NCBI RefSeq assembly: GCF_006265175.1 | Contig: NZ_VDCQ01000025.1 | Location: 1-64,000 of the forward strand | From: Paenibacillus hemerocallicola | Lineage (GTDB): Bacteria; Bacillota; Bacilli; Paenibacillales; NBRC-103111 | DNA length: 64,000 nt | Direction of reading: 5' to 3' | Shown here: positions 40,485 through 49,629 of the stretch, one piece after another | Layout of the letters: every line of letters starts with the position of its first letter | Numbering within the stretch: the stretch's first letter is position 1 | Notes under the pieces: model-generated | Told to the model about the DNA's origin: nothing | Seen by the model: only the letters and a program-made list of their open reading frames with translations | Database searches by the model: none | Program-made: the position numbers and the translations under genes

Positions 40485-41581
40485 AGACTTTTCACCCGCT
40501 TTAACCGGTCGTGCAGCCATATGAAACCAAACAAACATGCGGGAAATACGTATTCGATGCCCCAGCTGATCTTGCCCAGAAAATCGGTCATCATCTCGCT
40601 CTGGCGGGAGGTCGGCACGAAGAAAAAGCTTCCTACGGCAAACAAAAGCCAGAACAAGCGCAGATGCCCCCGATGATCCGCCTTGCCGAACAGCCAGCTT
40701 GTGCAAAATACGCCGAAATACATGAACGGGATCCAAGCCAATGAGAAAATGAACAAATAAAACGCGATAAACAGCACTTCGATCCGTTCGATAAATTTGA
40801 ACTCGATAATTTTCAATACGGTGATCGCAGGCTCGTTAAATTCCGTAATCCGGTCCGGACTGAAGTAGACGAAGCAGACAATCGTGATGAATAAAAAAAT
40901 AAGCGTCGTCAGCGAATTCGAAATGAGAATGGCCGCGGAAGCTTTCCGTTTGTCCTGCAAAAATGGATACCAAATAAATGTTGTCGAAAATCCTGCAAAA
41001 AAATAAAACGTTGCCGGAACCGCCGAGAGTACCGGCTGCCAGCCTTCCTTGAACAAAGGGAACAGATGGAGCCAGTGGGCGTCCTTGAGCGGGATCAAAT
41101 AGACAAACGGGATCCATAACGATAAAATAAAAACGACTTCCGCATATCGGGCCAAGATGCGCAATCCGTTGCGCGCGATGACTCCGGTCGGGATGAGCAG
41201 CAGCAGCATAATGACAGCGACCGGCGTTTGAGGCATGAGCCACACTTTCGCGACAAGCACCGAATACACGAGACAGCTGTAGCTGATATAGAAGAAGTAG
41301 AGCGCCAGTACAATAGCTCCCGCGATGCCCGCCCATTTGCCTATGTAGGTTGTCAACAATTCCAATAACGTCCCGTCAGGACACCTCTTCATCACTTGAA
41401 CGATGACCAAGTTTGCCGCAACCGCGACGAGCCACCCCATTAGAAGGGAAATCCATCCGTCCGTTCCTACCTTTTCGGCCAAGGCCCGAGGGAGCGCAAG
41501 AAAGCCGACACTGACTTGTATGCCGGTAACGAGCAATATCGATTGCAGGAAATTGATTTGATTGAACGCATATTTTTTCAT
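40481..41581 (-). CDS. Spore germination permease-like protein, GerB family (first copy)
   Basis: The ATG at 41581 shares a base with the upstream TAA (TAATG), so translation is coupled to the A gene. The 366-residue protein begins MKKYAFNQINFLQSILLVTG and has about ten hydrophobic segments. It contains LMPQTPVAVIMLLLLIPTGV and VYLIPLKDAHWLHLFPL, nearly shared with the second copy. It forms the transmembrane ligand-binding subunit of the germinant receptor. Confidence 0.93.
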   Translation of the reverse strand: MKKYAFNQINFLQSILLVTGIQVSVGFLALPRALAEKVGTDGWISLLMGWLVAVAANLVIVQVMKRCPDGTLLELLTTYIGKWAGIAGAIVLALYFFYISYSCLVYSVLVAKVWLMPQTPVAVIMLLLLIPTGVIARNGLRILARYAEVVFILSLWIPFVYLIPLKDAHWLHLFPLFKEGWQPVLSAVPATFYFFAGFSTTFIWYPFLQDKRKASAAILISNSLTTLIFLFITIVCFVYFSPDRITEFNEPAITVLKIIEFKFIERIEVLFIAFYLFIFSLAWIPFMYFGVFCTSWLFGKADHRGHLRLFWLLFAVGSFFFVPTSRQSEMMTDFLGKISWGIEYVFPACLFGFIWLHDRLKRVKSL

Positions 41582-43119
41582 TACCCGTCACCTTCCGGAT
41601 GGTTCGAGCCTTGCCTGTTCATTTGAATCGGTCTTGCGCTTAACGGCCGTCTCTTCATTTTCCATAGCGGGAGCCGGAGAAGCGCGTCCTTCCAATCGGC
41701 AAAGCGCATTGGCGCAAATGGGGCGCTATATGGCGTCCCGAGCGATTCGAGCGCAATGAGGTGGCCTATCATCGTCATCACCCCGATAACAATGCCGACA
41801 ATTCCGAACATCGAGGCGGCTGCCATCATGGCGAACCGAAGGAGCCTGACGGCCGCGACCATATCGTAATTAGGCAGAATGAAAGAAGCGATCGCCGTAA
41901 ACGCGACGACGATGACCATTATATTGCTGACCAACCCGGCTTGCACAATCGCCTGGCCGATTACGATGCCTCCGACGATACCGACGGTTTGCCCTACCGG
42001 TGCAGGAAGGCGCACCCCGGCTTCCCTCATCATTTCCAAGGTGATCTCCATGAGAATCGCTTCGACAAACGGCGGAAACGGCACTCGTCCTCTCGACTCC
42101 CCGATAGTCATCAGCAGCTTGATCGGAATCGTTTCGAAATTGTAGGATGTGATGGCTATATAGAAGGCCGGCAGCAAAATCGCGATAAAAAAAGCGAAAA
42201 GCCGCAGCAGCCTTATGAAGGTAGCGATCGACCAGCGCGTGCTGTAATCGTCGACATTTTGAAAAAACGACGTAAAGGTTACCGGCGCAACCAGCACGCT
42301 CGGGCTCCGGTCAACGACGACGACAAATCTTCCTTGCAATATTTGCGATGCTGCCGCATCCGGACGCTCCGTCAAAATAAATTGCGGGAAAGGCGAATAC
42401 GGATTGTCCTCGATCAGCTCGGCCAACTCTCCCGTATTGATGATAACGTCGACATCCAGCCGCGCAATCCGGTCTGACAGCTCCTGCAGCACTTCCGGAT
42501 GCGCGACATCCCCCAAATATAGAATAGAGATTTTCGTATGCCCTCTCCGGCCGACCCATAACTCCTTTACCTTCAGCTCGCGATTCGGTATATAACGGCG
42601 CAGCATGGCGATATTTTGACTTCCCGTTTCGACGAACCCTTGATGCGCTCCTTTTAACGATGCCTCGAGCTGCGGGTCTTCAATAGCCCGCTGCGGCCAT
42701 CCTTTCGTATCCAGGGAATACGCTTCCGCTCTTCCCGCGATCAGCAATACGCTGCTGCCTTCCAAGACGGCCGACTCGATTTGCGACCATGCGGTCAGCG
42801 GCAGCACTTGACCGACCGTTACCGTTAATCCGCCGACGGCATCGCTGCTCTCCGACTCGAATTGCAACGGTCGAAGCACGTTGTTATTGATCGAATTTTT
42901 ATCCGCCAGCCCGTCCAGATAAACAAGGGCGGCCTGCTCCTCGCTTTGCTTGATCGTTAATTGACGCACAATCAAATCGGGAGTTTGAGTGAATTGGGCG
43001 AGCAAGCAGGCCAGATTTTGCTGCAAATCCATACTAATGGAATCATGGATCTGTTGTTTATGGGATCGCTGCGGCTGAGAAGTTCGATATTTTTTCCGTT
43101 TTAGCCAATCCAGCCACAT
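41581..43119 (-). CDS. Spore germination protein, GerA family A subunit
   Basis: The 512-residue protein starts behind GGGGTGATG. A soluble N-terminal domain of about 290 residues includes VYLDGLADKNSINNNVLRPL and RRYIPNRELKVKELWVGRR. Five hydrophobic segments follow with the family motifs TSYNFETIPIKLLMTIGESR, GRVPFPPFVEAILMEITLE and RLPAPVGQTVGIVGGIVIG. It is the large subunit of a GerA-type nutrient germinant receptor in the spore inner membrane. It heads the operon A-B-C-B-C, all overlapping or nearly so, and is expected to be transcribed in the forespore. Confidence 0.94.
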   Translation of the reverse strand: MWLDWLKRKKYRTSQPQRSHKQQIHDSISMDLQQNLACLLAQFTQTPDLIVRQLTIKQSEEQAALVYLDGLADKNSINNNVLRPLQFESESSDAVGGLTVTVGQVLPLTAWSQIESAVLEGSSVLLIAGRAEAYSLDTKGWPQRAIEDPQLEASLKGAHQGFVETGSQNIAMLRRYIPNRELKVKELWVGRRGHTKISILYLGDVAHPEVLQELSDRIARLDVDVIINTGELAELIEDNPYSPFPQFILTERPDAAASQILQGRFVVVVDRSPSVLVAPVTFTSFFQNVDDYSTRWSIATFIRLLRLFAFFIAILLPAFYIAITSYNFETIPIKLLMTIGESRGRVPFPPFVEAILMEITLEMMREAGVRLPAPVGQTVGIVGGIVIGQAIVQAGLVSNIMVIVVAFTAIASFILPNYDMVAAVRLLRFAMMAAASMFGIVGIVIGVMTMIGHLIALESLGTPYSAPFAPMRFADWKDALLRLPLWKMKRRPLSARPIQMNRQGSNHPEGDG

Positions 43120-43240
43120 CGTTCATCACCCCGGTCGTTTACGCTATCTTCGCATGTAGAAGTAATGTCCCCATCTTTTCCCTGAATATGCAATTTCCCG
43201 TAAGGCCCTGGTTTCCTTAACTCTAATGTCCACAATCTAG

Positions 43241-43280
43241 AAAGCCCCTGCATGGCGTATATAACCATTGCGGGGGCTTT
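43241..43280. terminator. Strong rho-independent terminator/hairpin
   Basis: AAAGCCCCTGCATGG pairs with CCATTGCGGGGGCTTT around a nine-base loop. It lies between the divergent GerA and SnoaL-like genes. Because it follows no gene closely, it may be the end of a small RNA or of an upstream-reading transcript. Confidence 0.7.
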
Positions 43281-43351
43281 TCGGTTTCATGAAAATGGGT
43301 AATGGAGAGTATGGACCATTATCATAAGTTATTTCAGAAGGAGGTTTGGAA

Positions 43352-43801
43352 ATGATGAAAACCAAAGCGGTACACGCGTTCTTCCATACCTATGAGAAGA
43401 GAATCAACGAAGCTCTCGCTAACCCCGGAAGCATGGATAAGCATGCGATGACCGGTGATTATACGGAAAGTTTCATAGAAGCGAGCCCCGAAGGCGTTCA
43501 AGTATTCCATAACGATGAGCAATACGCGAAAGCGCTGCTGCCGGCGTTCGAGGAGCAGCGGCGTATCGGAACGCAATCGATGAACATCGTATCCATCAAC
43601 ACTGTCGGGATTGACGATTTGCATGTGTCCGCTACCATCCATTGGAGGGCTGTCTACAAGCGGCAGAAAGACGGCAAGGTGATCGAGATCAATTTTAATG
43701 AAACTTACTTGCTGCATTGGATCGGCAATACTCCCAAAATATTTGCCTATATTGCCGGTGACGAGCAGGCGCTGTTGAAAAAGAATGGTTTAATCGACTA
43801 A
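43352..43801 (+). CDS. SnoaL/NTF2-like fold protein
   Basis: The start at 43352 follows GGAGG by seven bases. The 149-residue protein begins MMKTKAVHAFFHTYEKRINE. It has an NTF2/SnoaL-like layout of helices, then strands: EASPEGVQVFHNDEQYAKAL, TQSMNIVSINTVGIDDLHVS, and ATIHWRAVYKRQKDGKVIE. Such cone-shaped folds serve as small-molecule binders or enzymes; no catalytic residues can be assigned. It stands alone. Confidence 0.65.
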   Translation: MMKTKAVHAFFHTYEKRINEALANPGSMDKHAMTGDYTESFIEASPEGVQVFHNDEQYAKALLPAFEEQRRIGTQSMNIVSINTVGIDDLHVSATIHWRAVYKRQKDGKVIEINFNETYLLHWIGNTPKIFAYIAGDEQALLKKNGLID

Positions 43802-43851
43802 TTCGCCGACAGAGGCGGATAACGCAACCGCGATAATGAACGTTTTCCCCG

Positions 43852-44838
43852 CTACAAGACGAACAAATTCCGGTTCAAAGTCATCCCCTTATTTTGGAAA
43901 TACCGGACTAATTCCTTTCTTTGCTTTGTCTGAAGGAGCAAAATGCCGTCTATCCGTCCCCTCGCGAATAGCTCCATCGCCTTCTCCGCATACGTGTCGC
44001 TGCGCAAAGTGTCGAAATAGGAATAGATTCGAACCGGACAATGCGGAATAACTTGTCTCACCACATTGCGGCTGATCTTCCAGTCTGCAAATACGATTAG
44101 CCGGGGATCGCCGGAAAGATGAGCATATTCGAATTGGCGCAGCCGCCGGATACAGCAGCGCAGCTTCTCCATATATGTGTCCATCCCGTTCCGACGGGAA
44201 AGCGAAGAGGAATGGATTCTGTACCGGTACAGCACCTCGTCGGCCTTCACGATCGGACCGAGCTGAAAAAGTCTCAGCCACAGATCGTAATCATAGGTGA
44301 TCCGGTAACCGGGGTCGTAGCCTCCGGCTTCGAGAAATTTCGCTTTTGAGAATAAGGCGGTTCCATGGCAAATCGGACAGACGAGGTAGCGGTTTCGATA
44401 AATATGCTCATTGTCGCGACCATAATTAAGGTTCGTCTCGGCCCTGCGCAGCTGAGTCGGATCCGCATCGGCTTCGCCTATGCAAGCTATCCTGGAACCT
44501 ACCGCGACGAGTTCGGGACGTTCCAGAATATAGCCGACCTGAACCGTCAGCCTCTCCGGCAAGCTCTCGTCATCCGCATCGTGTACGGCAATCCAGTCTC
44601 CACGCGCCTTGCGGATCGCATAATTCAGAGCACGGGCAGCTCCCCTGTTTGCAGGCATACGAAATTTTCTTATTCGGGAATCGTTCATACGACTAAGTAT
44701 TTCGGGCGTACGGTCTGTTGAGCCGTCATCAACGACAATCAACTCGAAATGGTCGTAGGTTTGCGACAGGACGCTTTTCACGGCTTGCTCCAAATACATT
44801 TCCCCGTTGTATACGGCCATCACTACGGATATTCTCAT
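43852..44838 (-). CDS. Glycosyltransferase family 2
   Basis: The 328-residue protein begins MRISVVMAVYNGEMYLEQAV, the GT2 start. It carries the nucleotide-sugar motif IVVDDGSTDRTPEIL, then RGDWIAVHDADDESLPERL (metal-binding DxD-like DADD) and the acceptor region DPGYRITYDYDLWLRLFQLG. It has no membrane segment and is probably cytoplasmic. It is paralogous to the GT2 at 46715-47707: both end GMTLNRNLF/GMVINRNLF and share CPICHGTALFSK/CPLCHGSVVFSK. It probably adds sugar to a surface glycan or to a spore or flagellar protein. Confidence 0.88.
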   Translation of the reverse strand: MRISVVMAVYNGEMYLEQAVKSVLSQTYDHFELIVVDDGSTDRTPEILSRMNDSRIRKFRMPANRGAARALNYAIRKARGDWIAVHDADDESLPERLTVQVGYILERPELVAVGSRIACIGEADADPTQLRRAETNLNYGRDNEHIYRNRYLVCPICHGTALFSKAKFLEAGGYDPGYRITYDYDLWLRLFQLGPIVKADEVLYRYRIHSSSLSRRNGMDTYMEKLRCCIRRLRQFEYAHLSGDPRLIVFADWKISRNVVRQVIPHCPVRIYSYFDTLRSDTYAEKAMELFARGRIDGILLLQTKQRKELVRYFQNKGMTLNRNLFVL

Positions 44839-45000
44839 CCCAAGCCTCCCATCGACATAGCAACGTTTTCTCCATTTAATCTATTCACCCACTCTAACAA
44901 CGTATTGTGCGCTTACCTCGGGGGCACCTGTCCGAACGTACCCCGATAACCGTCATATGATGCAATAGCATCCCATTCCACCTAGGAGGAGGAGTCTCTT

Positions 45001-45792
45001 GTGACTCAAGCTCATCCCGTCCGGAGCAATACGCGAATAGATATTATGATACCCGCCGCTCCGAAAGACTTGAGCGTTTTGCCCCATACGATTGAAGGCG
45101 CCAGACGGAACGTACGGCATCCGATAGGTACCGTCGCGGTCGTAGCGCCGGACGATCCCGACATCCGGGCTTTGTGCAAAAAATATAAATGCGCCTTCTT
45201 CGACGAAGCGGCCGTCGTGCCGATCGCCAAAAACAAAATCGACTATTCCGTAAACGGAGTCGACAGATCGGGCTGGATATTCCAGCAGCTGATCAAATTT
45301 AGCGGCAATATCGTTTGCTCCGAGGAACATTATCTCGTGATAGATGCCGATACCGTGTTTATCCGGCCGAATACGTTCAAAGAAAACGGCAAAACGGTAT
45401 TCCATTATGCGGACGAATACCATTTGCCCTATTTTATCGCTTATGAAAAACTGTTGGGCGAAAAACCGCTCTCTCCCAAATCGTTCTGTACGCACTATAT
45501 GCTATTCGAGAAAACGAAGGTGGACCGATTAAAGAAAACGATCGAGGAACGTTTCCGGATGCCGTGGTACGATGCGATTCTGCAGCACGTGGACCGAACC
45601 CATACGTCCGGCTTCGCCGACTATGAGACCTATGGTAATTTCGTGCTGTCCCATTACCCGGGCCAGACGGTCATGAAGTATTGGCACAACCGCAGTCTCA
45701 CTCGATCCGTGTTGAACAAGACGATACAAACCGATATGCAGAAGCTTGCCGCCAAATACAATACCGTATCATTCCATAGCTGGAACAAATAA
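45001..45792 (+). CDS. DUF6492-like putative glycosyltransferase
   Basis: The start is a GTG behind AGGAGGAGG (about ten bases). The 263-residue protein has the feature HYLVIDADTVFIRPNTF, a DxD metal-binding motif as in GT-A transferases. A C-terminal region includes WYDAILQHVDRTHTSGFADY and ETYGNFVLSHYPGQ. These match the DUF6492 family of putative glycosyltransferases found in surface-glycan clusters. It is followed by the fucosyltransferase-like gene in the same direction with a 30-base gap. Confidence 0.7.
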   Translation: MTQAHPVRSNTRIDIMIPAAPKDLSVLPHTIEGARRNVRHPIGTVAVVAPDDPDIRALCKKYKCAFFDEAAVVPIAKNKIDYSVNGVDRSGWIFQQLIKFSGNIVCSEEHYLVIDADTVFIRPNTFKENGKTVFHYADEYHLPYFIAYEKLLGEKPLSPKSFCTHYMLFEKTKVDRLKKTIEERFRMPWYDAILQHVDRTHTSGFADYETYGNFVLSHYPGQTVMKYWHNRSLTRSVLNKTIQTDMQKLAAKYNTVSFHSWNK

Positions 45793-45822
45793 TTCGCATA
45801 AGGCAACGGGGAGGAAATTGCA

Positions 45823-46668
45823 TTGCATCCAAACAGCGGCAGACCCGTAGTCTCGATGTCGACTCTGGGCCGCTACGGGCGCTTCGGGAATCAGATCATC
45901 CAATACGCGTTCCTGAAATTATACGCGAAGCGATACGATTTGAAGGTGCAGACATCGTCTTGGATCGGGAGAGATTTATTCGGTCATCATGACGACCCTG
46001 TCAGCCGGAAATATCCCAGAATTCATGAGACGAATATCATGAACAAACGAAAGCTGCTGTCGGACCCGCATCCGCGTCTCATCAATGTCGACATCCAAGG
46101 TTATTTCCAGTTCCATACGCGTTTTTACGCCCCTTATCGAGCCGATTTCCGTTCTTTGTTCCAACCTGTACCCGAAGTGGCGTCCTTGATGGAACAAGGG
46201 TTGCGCCGGCTGCGAGCAAATGGGAGAACCGTGATCGGGTTGCATTTGCGGAGAGGCGACTTTCTCACCCGACAGGAAGTCGAAGCCGATAAAAAAATAT
46301 ACTTTATCCCCCCGAACGAATGGTATATTCAATGGCTCAAGTCCGTCTGGCCTCATGCGGAGAACCCGGTCCTCTACATTGCCAGCGACGAATTGGAGTC
46401 GGTTCTCCCGGACTTCTCCGAATTCGGCCCTTTAACCTGTCGAGACTTGTTCGAGCCTTTTCCGACGGCAGACTATTATCCGGATCATTATATATTGAGC
46501 CATTGCGACATGCTGGGCATTTCCAGCAGTACGTTCTCTTATACCGCCAGTATGCTGAATAAACGGGCATGCTTTTTCTTGCGCCCGGATCAGGTACAAC
46601 GCAAGCTTATTCCCTACAATCCATGGAACAGTCCGATCAATCCATGGCTTTATTTGATGGGATTATAA
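45823..46668 (+). CDS. Fucosyltransferase-like glycosyltransferase (GT11-like)
   Basis: The start is a TTG behind GGGAGG. The 281-residue protein begins with GRYGRFGNQIIQYAFLKLYAK, the start of alpha-1,2-fucosyltransferase-type enzymes (LGNQMFQYAF). It carries the nucleotide-binding motif VIGLHLRRGDFLT (HxRRGD). Its end (DHYILSHCDMLGISSSTFSYTAS) also fits the family (C-terminal S-x-S-F-S-W). It probably transfers a GDP-activated deoxysugar. It sits in one operon with the DUF6492-like gene. Confidence 0.78.
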   Translation: MHPNSGRPVVSMSTLGRYGRFGNQIIQYAFLKLYAKRYDLKVQTSSWIGRDLFGHHDDPVSRKYPRIHETNIMNKRKLLSDPHPRLINVDIQGYFQFHTRFYAPYRADFRSLFQPVPEVASLMEQGLRRLRANGRTVIGLHLRRGDFLTRQEVEADKKIYFIPPNEWYIQWLKSVWPHAENPVLYIASDELESVLPDFSEFGPLTCRDLFEPFPTADYYPDHYILSHCDMLGISSSTFSYTASMLNKRACFFLRPDQVQRKLIPYNPWNSPINPWLYLMGL

Positions 46669-46679
46669 TGGACATGAGG

Positions 46680-46710
46680 AAAAGCCGATTCCTGGAGGAT
46701 CGGCTTTTTT
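46680..46710. terminator. Bidirectional rho-independent terminator
   Basis: AAAAGCCGAT pairs with ATCGGCTTTTTT. It separates the fucosyltransferase-like gene from the convergent GT2 gene. Confidence 0.88.
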
Positions 46711-46714
46711 AATG

Positions 46715-47707
46715 TTATATCGTAAACAGGTTGCGATTAATGACCATTCCATTCGCTTGAAACGACTCGAGAAGCTGTCGGACAGGCCCCTTATCGATCA
46801 GAGTACTCATCATGACCCCGTCGATGATCCCAGTCCGGTATAAATCATTTACTTTTGCAACATGGAGAACGTATTGATCATGAATATACAAGGTCGCCTT
46901 GCAACGGGTAGCCGGAAAGACATTATGGTAAAGATTCCTGCACAGCCAATTCGGAGCGAATACGGCGAGGCGGGGACTATCCAGATCGGCGTAGCATACC
47001 TTGCTTAACGACAGTAGTGCGCTTCTCAGCTTCTCGTCATACGTGTCCTTCCACTTCTTGTTGGAAAGCGAAGACGGATACACCCGGTAATCGTACAGTA
47101 CCTTGTTCACCTTCCCGATCGGACCGTGATCGATAAGCCGTGTCCATAAGTCATAGTCGTATGCGATCCTGTAGCTCGTATCGTAGCCGCCCACTTCCAG
47201 AAACGCTTGTTTGGAGAAAACGACTGATCCGTGACATAACGGGCAGGCGCTGAACCGGCCGTCGATGATTTGTTCCGGAGTTACGTGGGTATTGAAGGCT
47301 TGCTCGGTCGACTGCAGGAAGGAGTCGGGCAGCGAAGCTGTGCCGAGGATGCACCGGATAAGCGAACCGACGGCCACAAGGCCGGGATGGCTTCGGATAT
47401 ACGCGGCTTGTTCCTCGAGCCGATCGGGATGGCTTACGTCATCCGCATCATGAATCGCGATCCATTGGCCTCTGGCCATCCGTATCGCCGTGTTGAGCGC
47501 ATTGGCCGCTCCCTTGTTTTTAGGCAGATGCATGACCCGGAATCGGGGATCTTGAATGGTATCCAAGAGGTCATGCGTACGATCCGTGGATCCGTCGTTA
47601 ACGATGACAACTTCCATTTGTTTATACGTTTGAGCTTTGAGGCCCGCTATGGCTTCCCGCAAGTATGTCTCTCCGTTATAAACGGCCATTGCTACGGTAA
47701 TCAGCAT
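46715..47707 (-). CDS. Glycosyltransferase family 2 (paralogue)
   Basis: The start at 47707 (MLITVAMAVYNGETYLREAI) follows GGAAGGAG; the longer frame upstream is a shadow. The 330-residue protein has VVIVNDGSTDRTHDLL, RGQWIAIHDADDVSHPDRLE and YDTSYRIAYDYDLWTRLIDHG, aligning along its length with the GT2 at 43852. The pair may add two sugars of the same glycan or act on different acceptors. Its promoter faces that of the methyltransferase gene. Confidence 0.88.
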   Translation of the reverse strand: MLITVAMAVYNGETYLREAIAGLKAQTYKQMEVVIVNDGSTDRTHDLLDTIQDPRFRVMHLPKNKGAANALNTAIRMARGQWIAIHDADDVSHPDRLEEQAAYIRSHPGLVAVGSLIRCILGTASLPDSFLQSTEQAFNTHVTPEQIIDGRFSACPLCHGSVVFSKQAFLEVGGYDTSYRIAYDYDLWTRLIDHGPIGKVNKVLYDYRVYPSSLSNKKWKDTYDEKLRSALLSLSKVCYADLDSPRLAVFAPNWLCRNLYHNVFPATRCKATLYIHDQYVLHVAKVNDLYRTGIIDGVMMSTLIDKGPVRQLLESFQANGMVINRNLFTI

Positions 47708-47877
47708 ATGTTCGCTCCTTCCGATCATGCGTACGACTATTTTATGATCGGCGAAGAGACTTGCCCTAGTCAGGTGTCCGTACGGCGGAAAATGGACCGT
47801 TGCTTTGGAAAGATGTCCACGCCGGCTCCTGAAATTTTCATAATGTATTAGCGACATCATGGAGGTGGACAACGGCT

Positions 47878-48468
47878 ATGAATAAACAAATGGACGAATG
47901 GATTACCAGAATCGAATGCATCGAAGGATGGTTATGGAACTCGGAGCCTTTCGCTCTAATCCATCTGCCCGTACTGGTCGACCACGTTCCCGGAGCGATT
48001 GTAGAAATCGGTTCCTTCAAAGGAAAAAGCACGGTAGCTTTGGGACTGGGCAGCAAGCATCTATCTTCGCGGAAACGTCCCATTCACGCGATCGACCCGT
48101 TCGCATCCGATTTTTATTTGTACAAGGGCAACTATTTTCAACAATTTTGGAATAACGTGACGCAGGCGGAATTAGCCGGTTATGTCTTCCCCATTCTGAA
48201 GCTGAGCACGCAAGCGTACTCCGACTGTCCATCAAATATCGCTTTGTTATTTATAGACGGCAACCACGATTACGAGATGGTAAAGCACGATATTGCCCAT
48301 TATGCCGACAGAGTCGTCCACGGGGGGCTCATCGCCTTTCATGATTACGGCAAACCCGATTGTCCCGGGGTAACGAAAGCTGTGGACGAACTTATGAGGC
48401 ACAATCCGGACTACGAACATGTTTGCGACTATTGCACATTGCGAGTATTGCGTAAAGGCCGGCCCTAA
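47878..48468 (+). CDS. Class I SAM-dependent methyltransferase
   Basis: The 196-residue protein starts behind GGAGGTGG. The SAM-binding motif is GAIVEIGSFKGKSTVALGLG (motif I, ExGxxxG), and motif IV is ALLFIDGNHDYEMVKHDIAH. The end, HDYGKPDCPGVTKAVDEL, matches the Methyltransf_24 group that often methylates sugars or small carboxylates in glycan clusters. It probably methylates the surface sugar made by the adjacent transferases. Confidence 0.8.
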   Translation: MNKQMDEWITRIECIEGWLWNSEPFALIHLPVLVDHVPGAIVEIGSFKGKSTVALGLGSKHLSSRKRPIHAIDPFASDFYLYKGNYFQQFWNNVTQAELAGYVFPILKLSTQAYSDCPSNIALLFIDGNHDYEMVKHDIAHYADRVVHGGLIAFHDYGKPDCPGVTKAVDELMRHNPDYEHVCDYCTLRVLRKGRP

Positions 48469-48511
48469 AAGAACCCTCCAATTTGCTTAAGCAAATTTCG
48501 AGGGTTCTTTC
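48468..48511. terminator. Bidirectional terminator
   Basis: AAAGAACCCTC pairs with GAGGGTTCTTT, with a second internal TTTGCTTAAGCAAA hairpin. It ends the methyltransferase gene and the convergent galE gene. Confidence 0.88.
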
Positions 48512-48528
48512 CTTTCCGATCGAATGGA

Positions 48529-49515
48529 TCAAGGCGACAAAAAACGTTTCCGATGCCATAGCCATGCATGCTTCAGCATCTCCTCCAAGGAGGAATGCTT
48601 AGGCTTCCACCCCAACTCCGCCAACGCGCGCGATGGATCGCATACGAGACGGGGCGGATCACCGACTCTCCGCGGCGTCGGGCGGACCGTTACCTTCGCG
48701 CCGGTCACTCGTTCGACCGCACGGACGAGCTGCAACACCGTATGTCCCTGTCCGCTGCCCAGATTATAGCACGGTGAAGAAATTCCGCTCATTAATTTAT
48801 CCATAGCCATGACATGGGCATCTGCCAGATCGGATACATGAACGTAGTCGCGCACGCAAGTTCCGTCTTCCGACGAATAATCGTTTCCATAAATATCCAC
48901 ATGATCGACTCTGCCCGCAGCGACATCCAATAAGAGCGGAATCAAGTGGGTTTCGGGATCGTGATGTTCCCCGATCTCGCCGTCGGGGTCGGCGCCCGCG
49001 GCATTGAAATAACGCAAGGAGACCGTCCGGATGCCATAAGCATAAGCAAAATCGCGCAGCATATGCTCAACAATCGATTTCGTACGGCCATACGGATTGA
49101 CAGGGACTAGAGGATGCTCCTCTTTAATCGTATTTTCCGACGAAATGCCGTATACGGCGCAGGATGACGAGAACACGATGTTCCCGATTTCCGCGCTTCT
49201 CATTGCCTGAAGCAAGCTGAGGGTACCCGTCACATTATTGCGATAATAGGACGAAGGATCGCTCACGGATTCCCCGACATAAGCCGAAGCGGCGAAATGA
49301 ATGACCGCTGCGGGGTTGTACTTCGCCAAGACGCGGGTCAATCTATCGCTATCTAGAATATCTCCTTGCTCAAGAGGACCCCACTTGACGAAATCGGCAT
49401 GTCCGGTGCTCAAATGATCGTAAACGACAGGCAAATAACCCTCCTTTTCCAGCCGTTTGCATGTATGGGAGCCGATATAGCCCGCTCCTCCTGTCACCAA
49501 TACGATATTATTCAT
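48529..49515 (-). CDS. galE: UDP-glucose 4-epimerase
   Basis: The 328-residue protein has the NAD-binding TGGAGYIGSHT at the start and the catalytic Ser and Tyr-x-x-x-Lys region (FSSSCAVYG; VNPYGRTKSIVEH). The signature SLRYFNAAGADPDGEIGEHH follows, then CVRDYVHVSDLADAH, all standard for GalE. It converts UDP-glucose to UDP-galactose in the cytoplasm and thus supplies UDP-galactose (or UDP-GalNAc) to the neighbouring glycosyltransferases. Confidence 0.93.
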   Translation of the reverse strand: MNNIVLVTGGAGYIGSHTCKRLEKEGYLPVVYDHLSTGHADFVKWGPLEQGDILDSDRLTRVLAKYNPAAVIHFAASAYVGESVSDPSSYYRNNVTGTLSLLQAMRSAEIGNIVFSSSCAVYGISSENTIKEEHPLVPVNPYGRTKSIVEHMLRDFAYAYGIRTVSLRYFNAAGADPDGEIGEHHDPETHLIPLLLDVAAGRVDHVDIYGNDYSSEDGTCVRDYVHVSDLADAHVMAMDKLMSGISSPCYNLGSGQGHTVLQLVRAVERVTGAKVTVRPTPRRVGDPPRLVCDPSRALAELGWKPKHSSLEEMLKHAWLWHRKRFLSP

Positions 49516-49629
49516 ACCTCACCTTCTTATATCCATGAAAGTAGCGATCCTTTGACCCGTTTGAGAACAAGCTACTTAATCGTATGATCCAATCGGTGAA
49601 AAGGGAATAGTCATTTGCGGCAATCCTTC

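Noticed and set aside
40485-40736. N-terminal extension of the first GerC frame
   Set aside because: It overlaps the GerB gene; the ATG at 40484 overlaps the GerB stop and begins a proper lipoprotein signal.
47708-47872. N-terminal extension of the second GT2
   Set aside because: No ribosome binding site and no homology to the GT2 start; the ATG at 47707 behind GGAAGGAG matches the paralogue's start.
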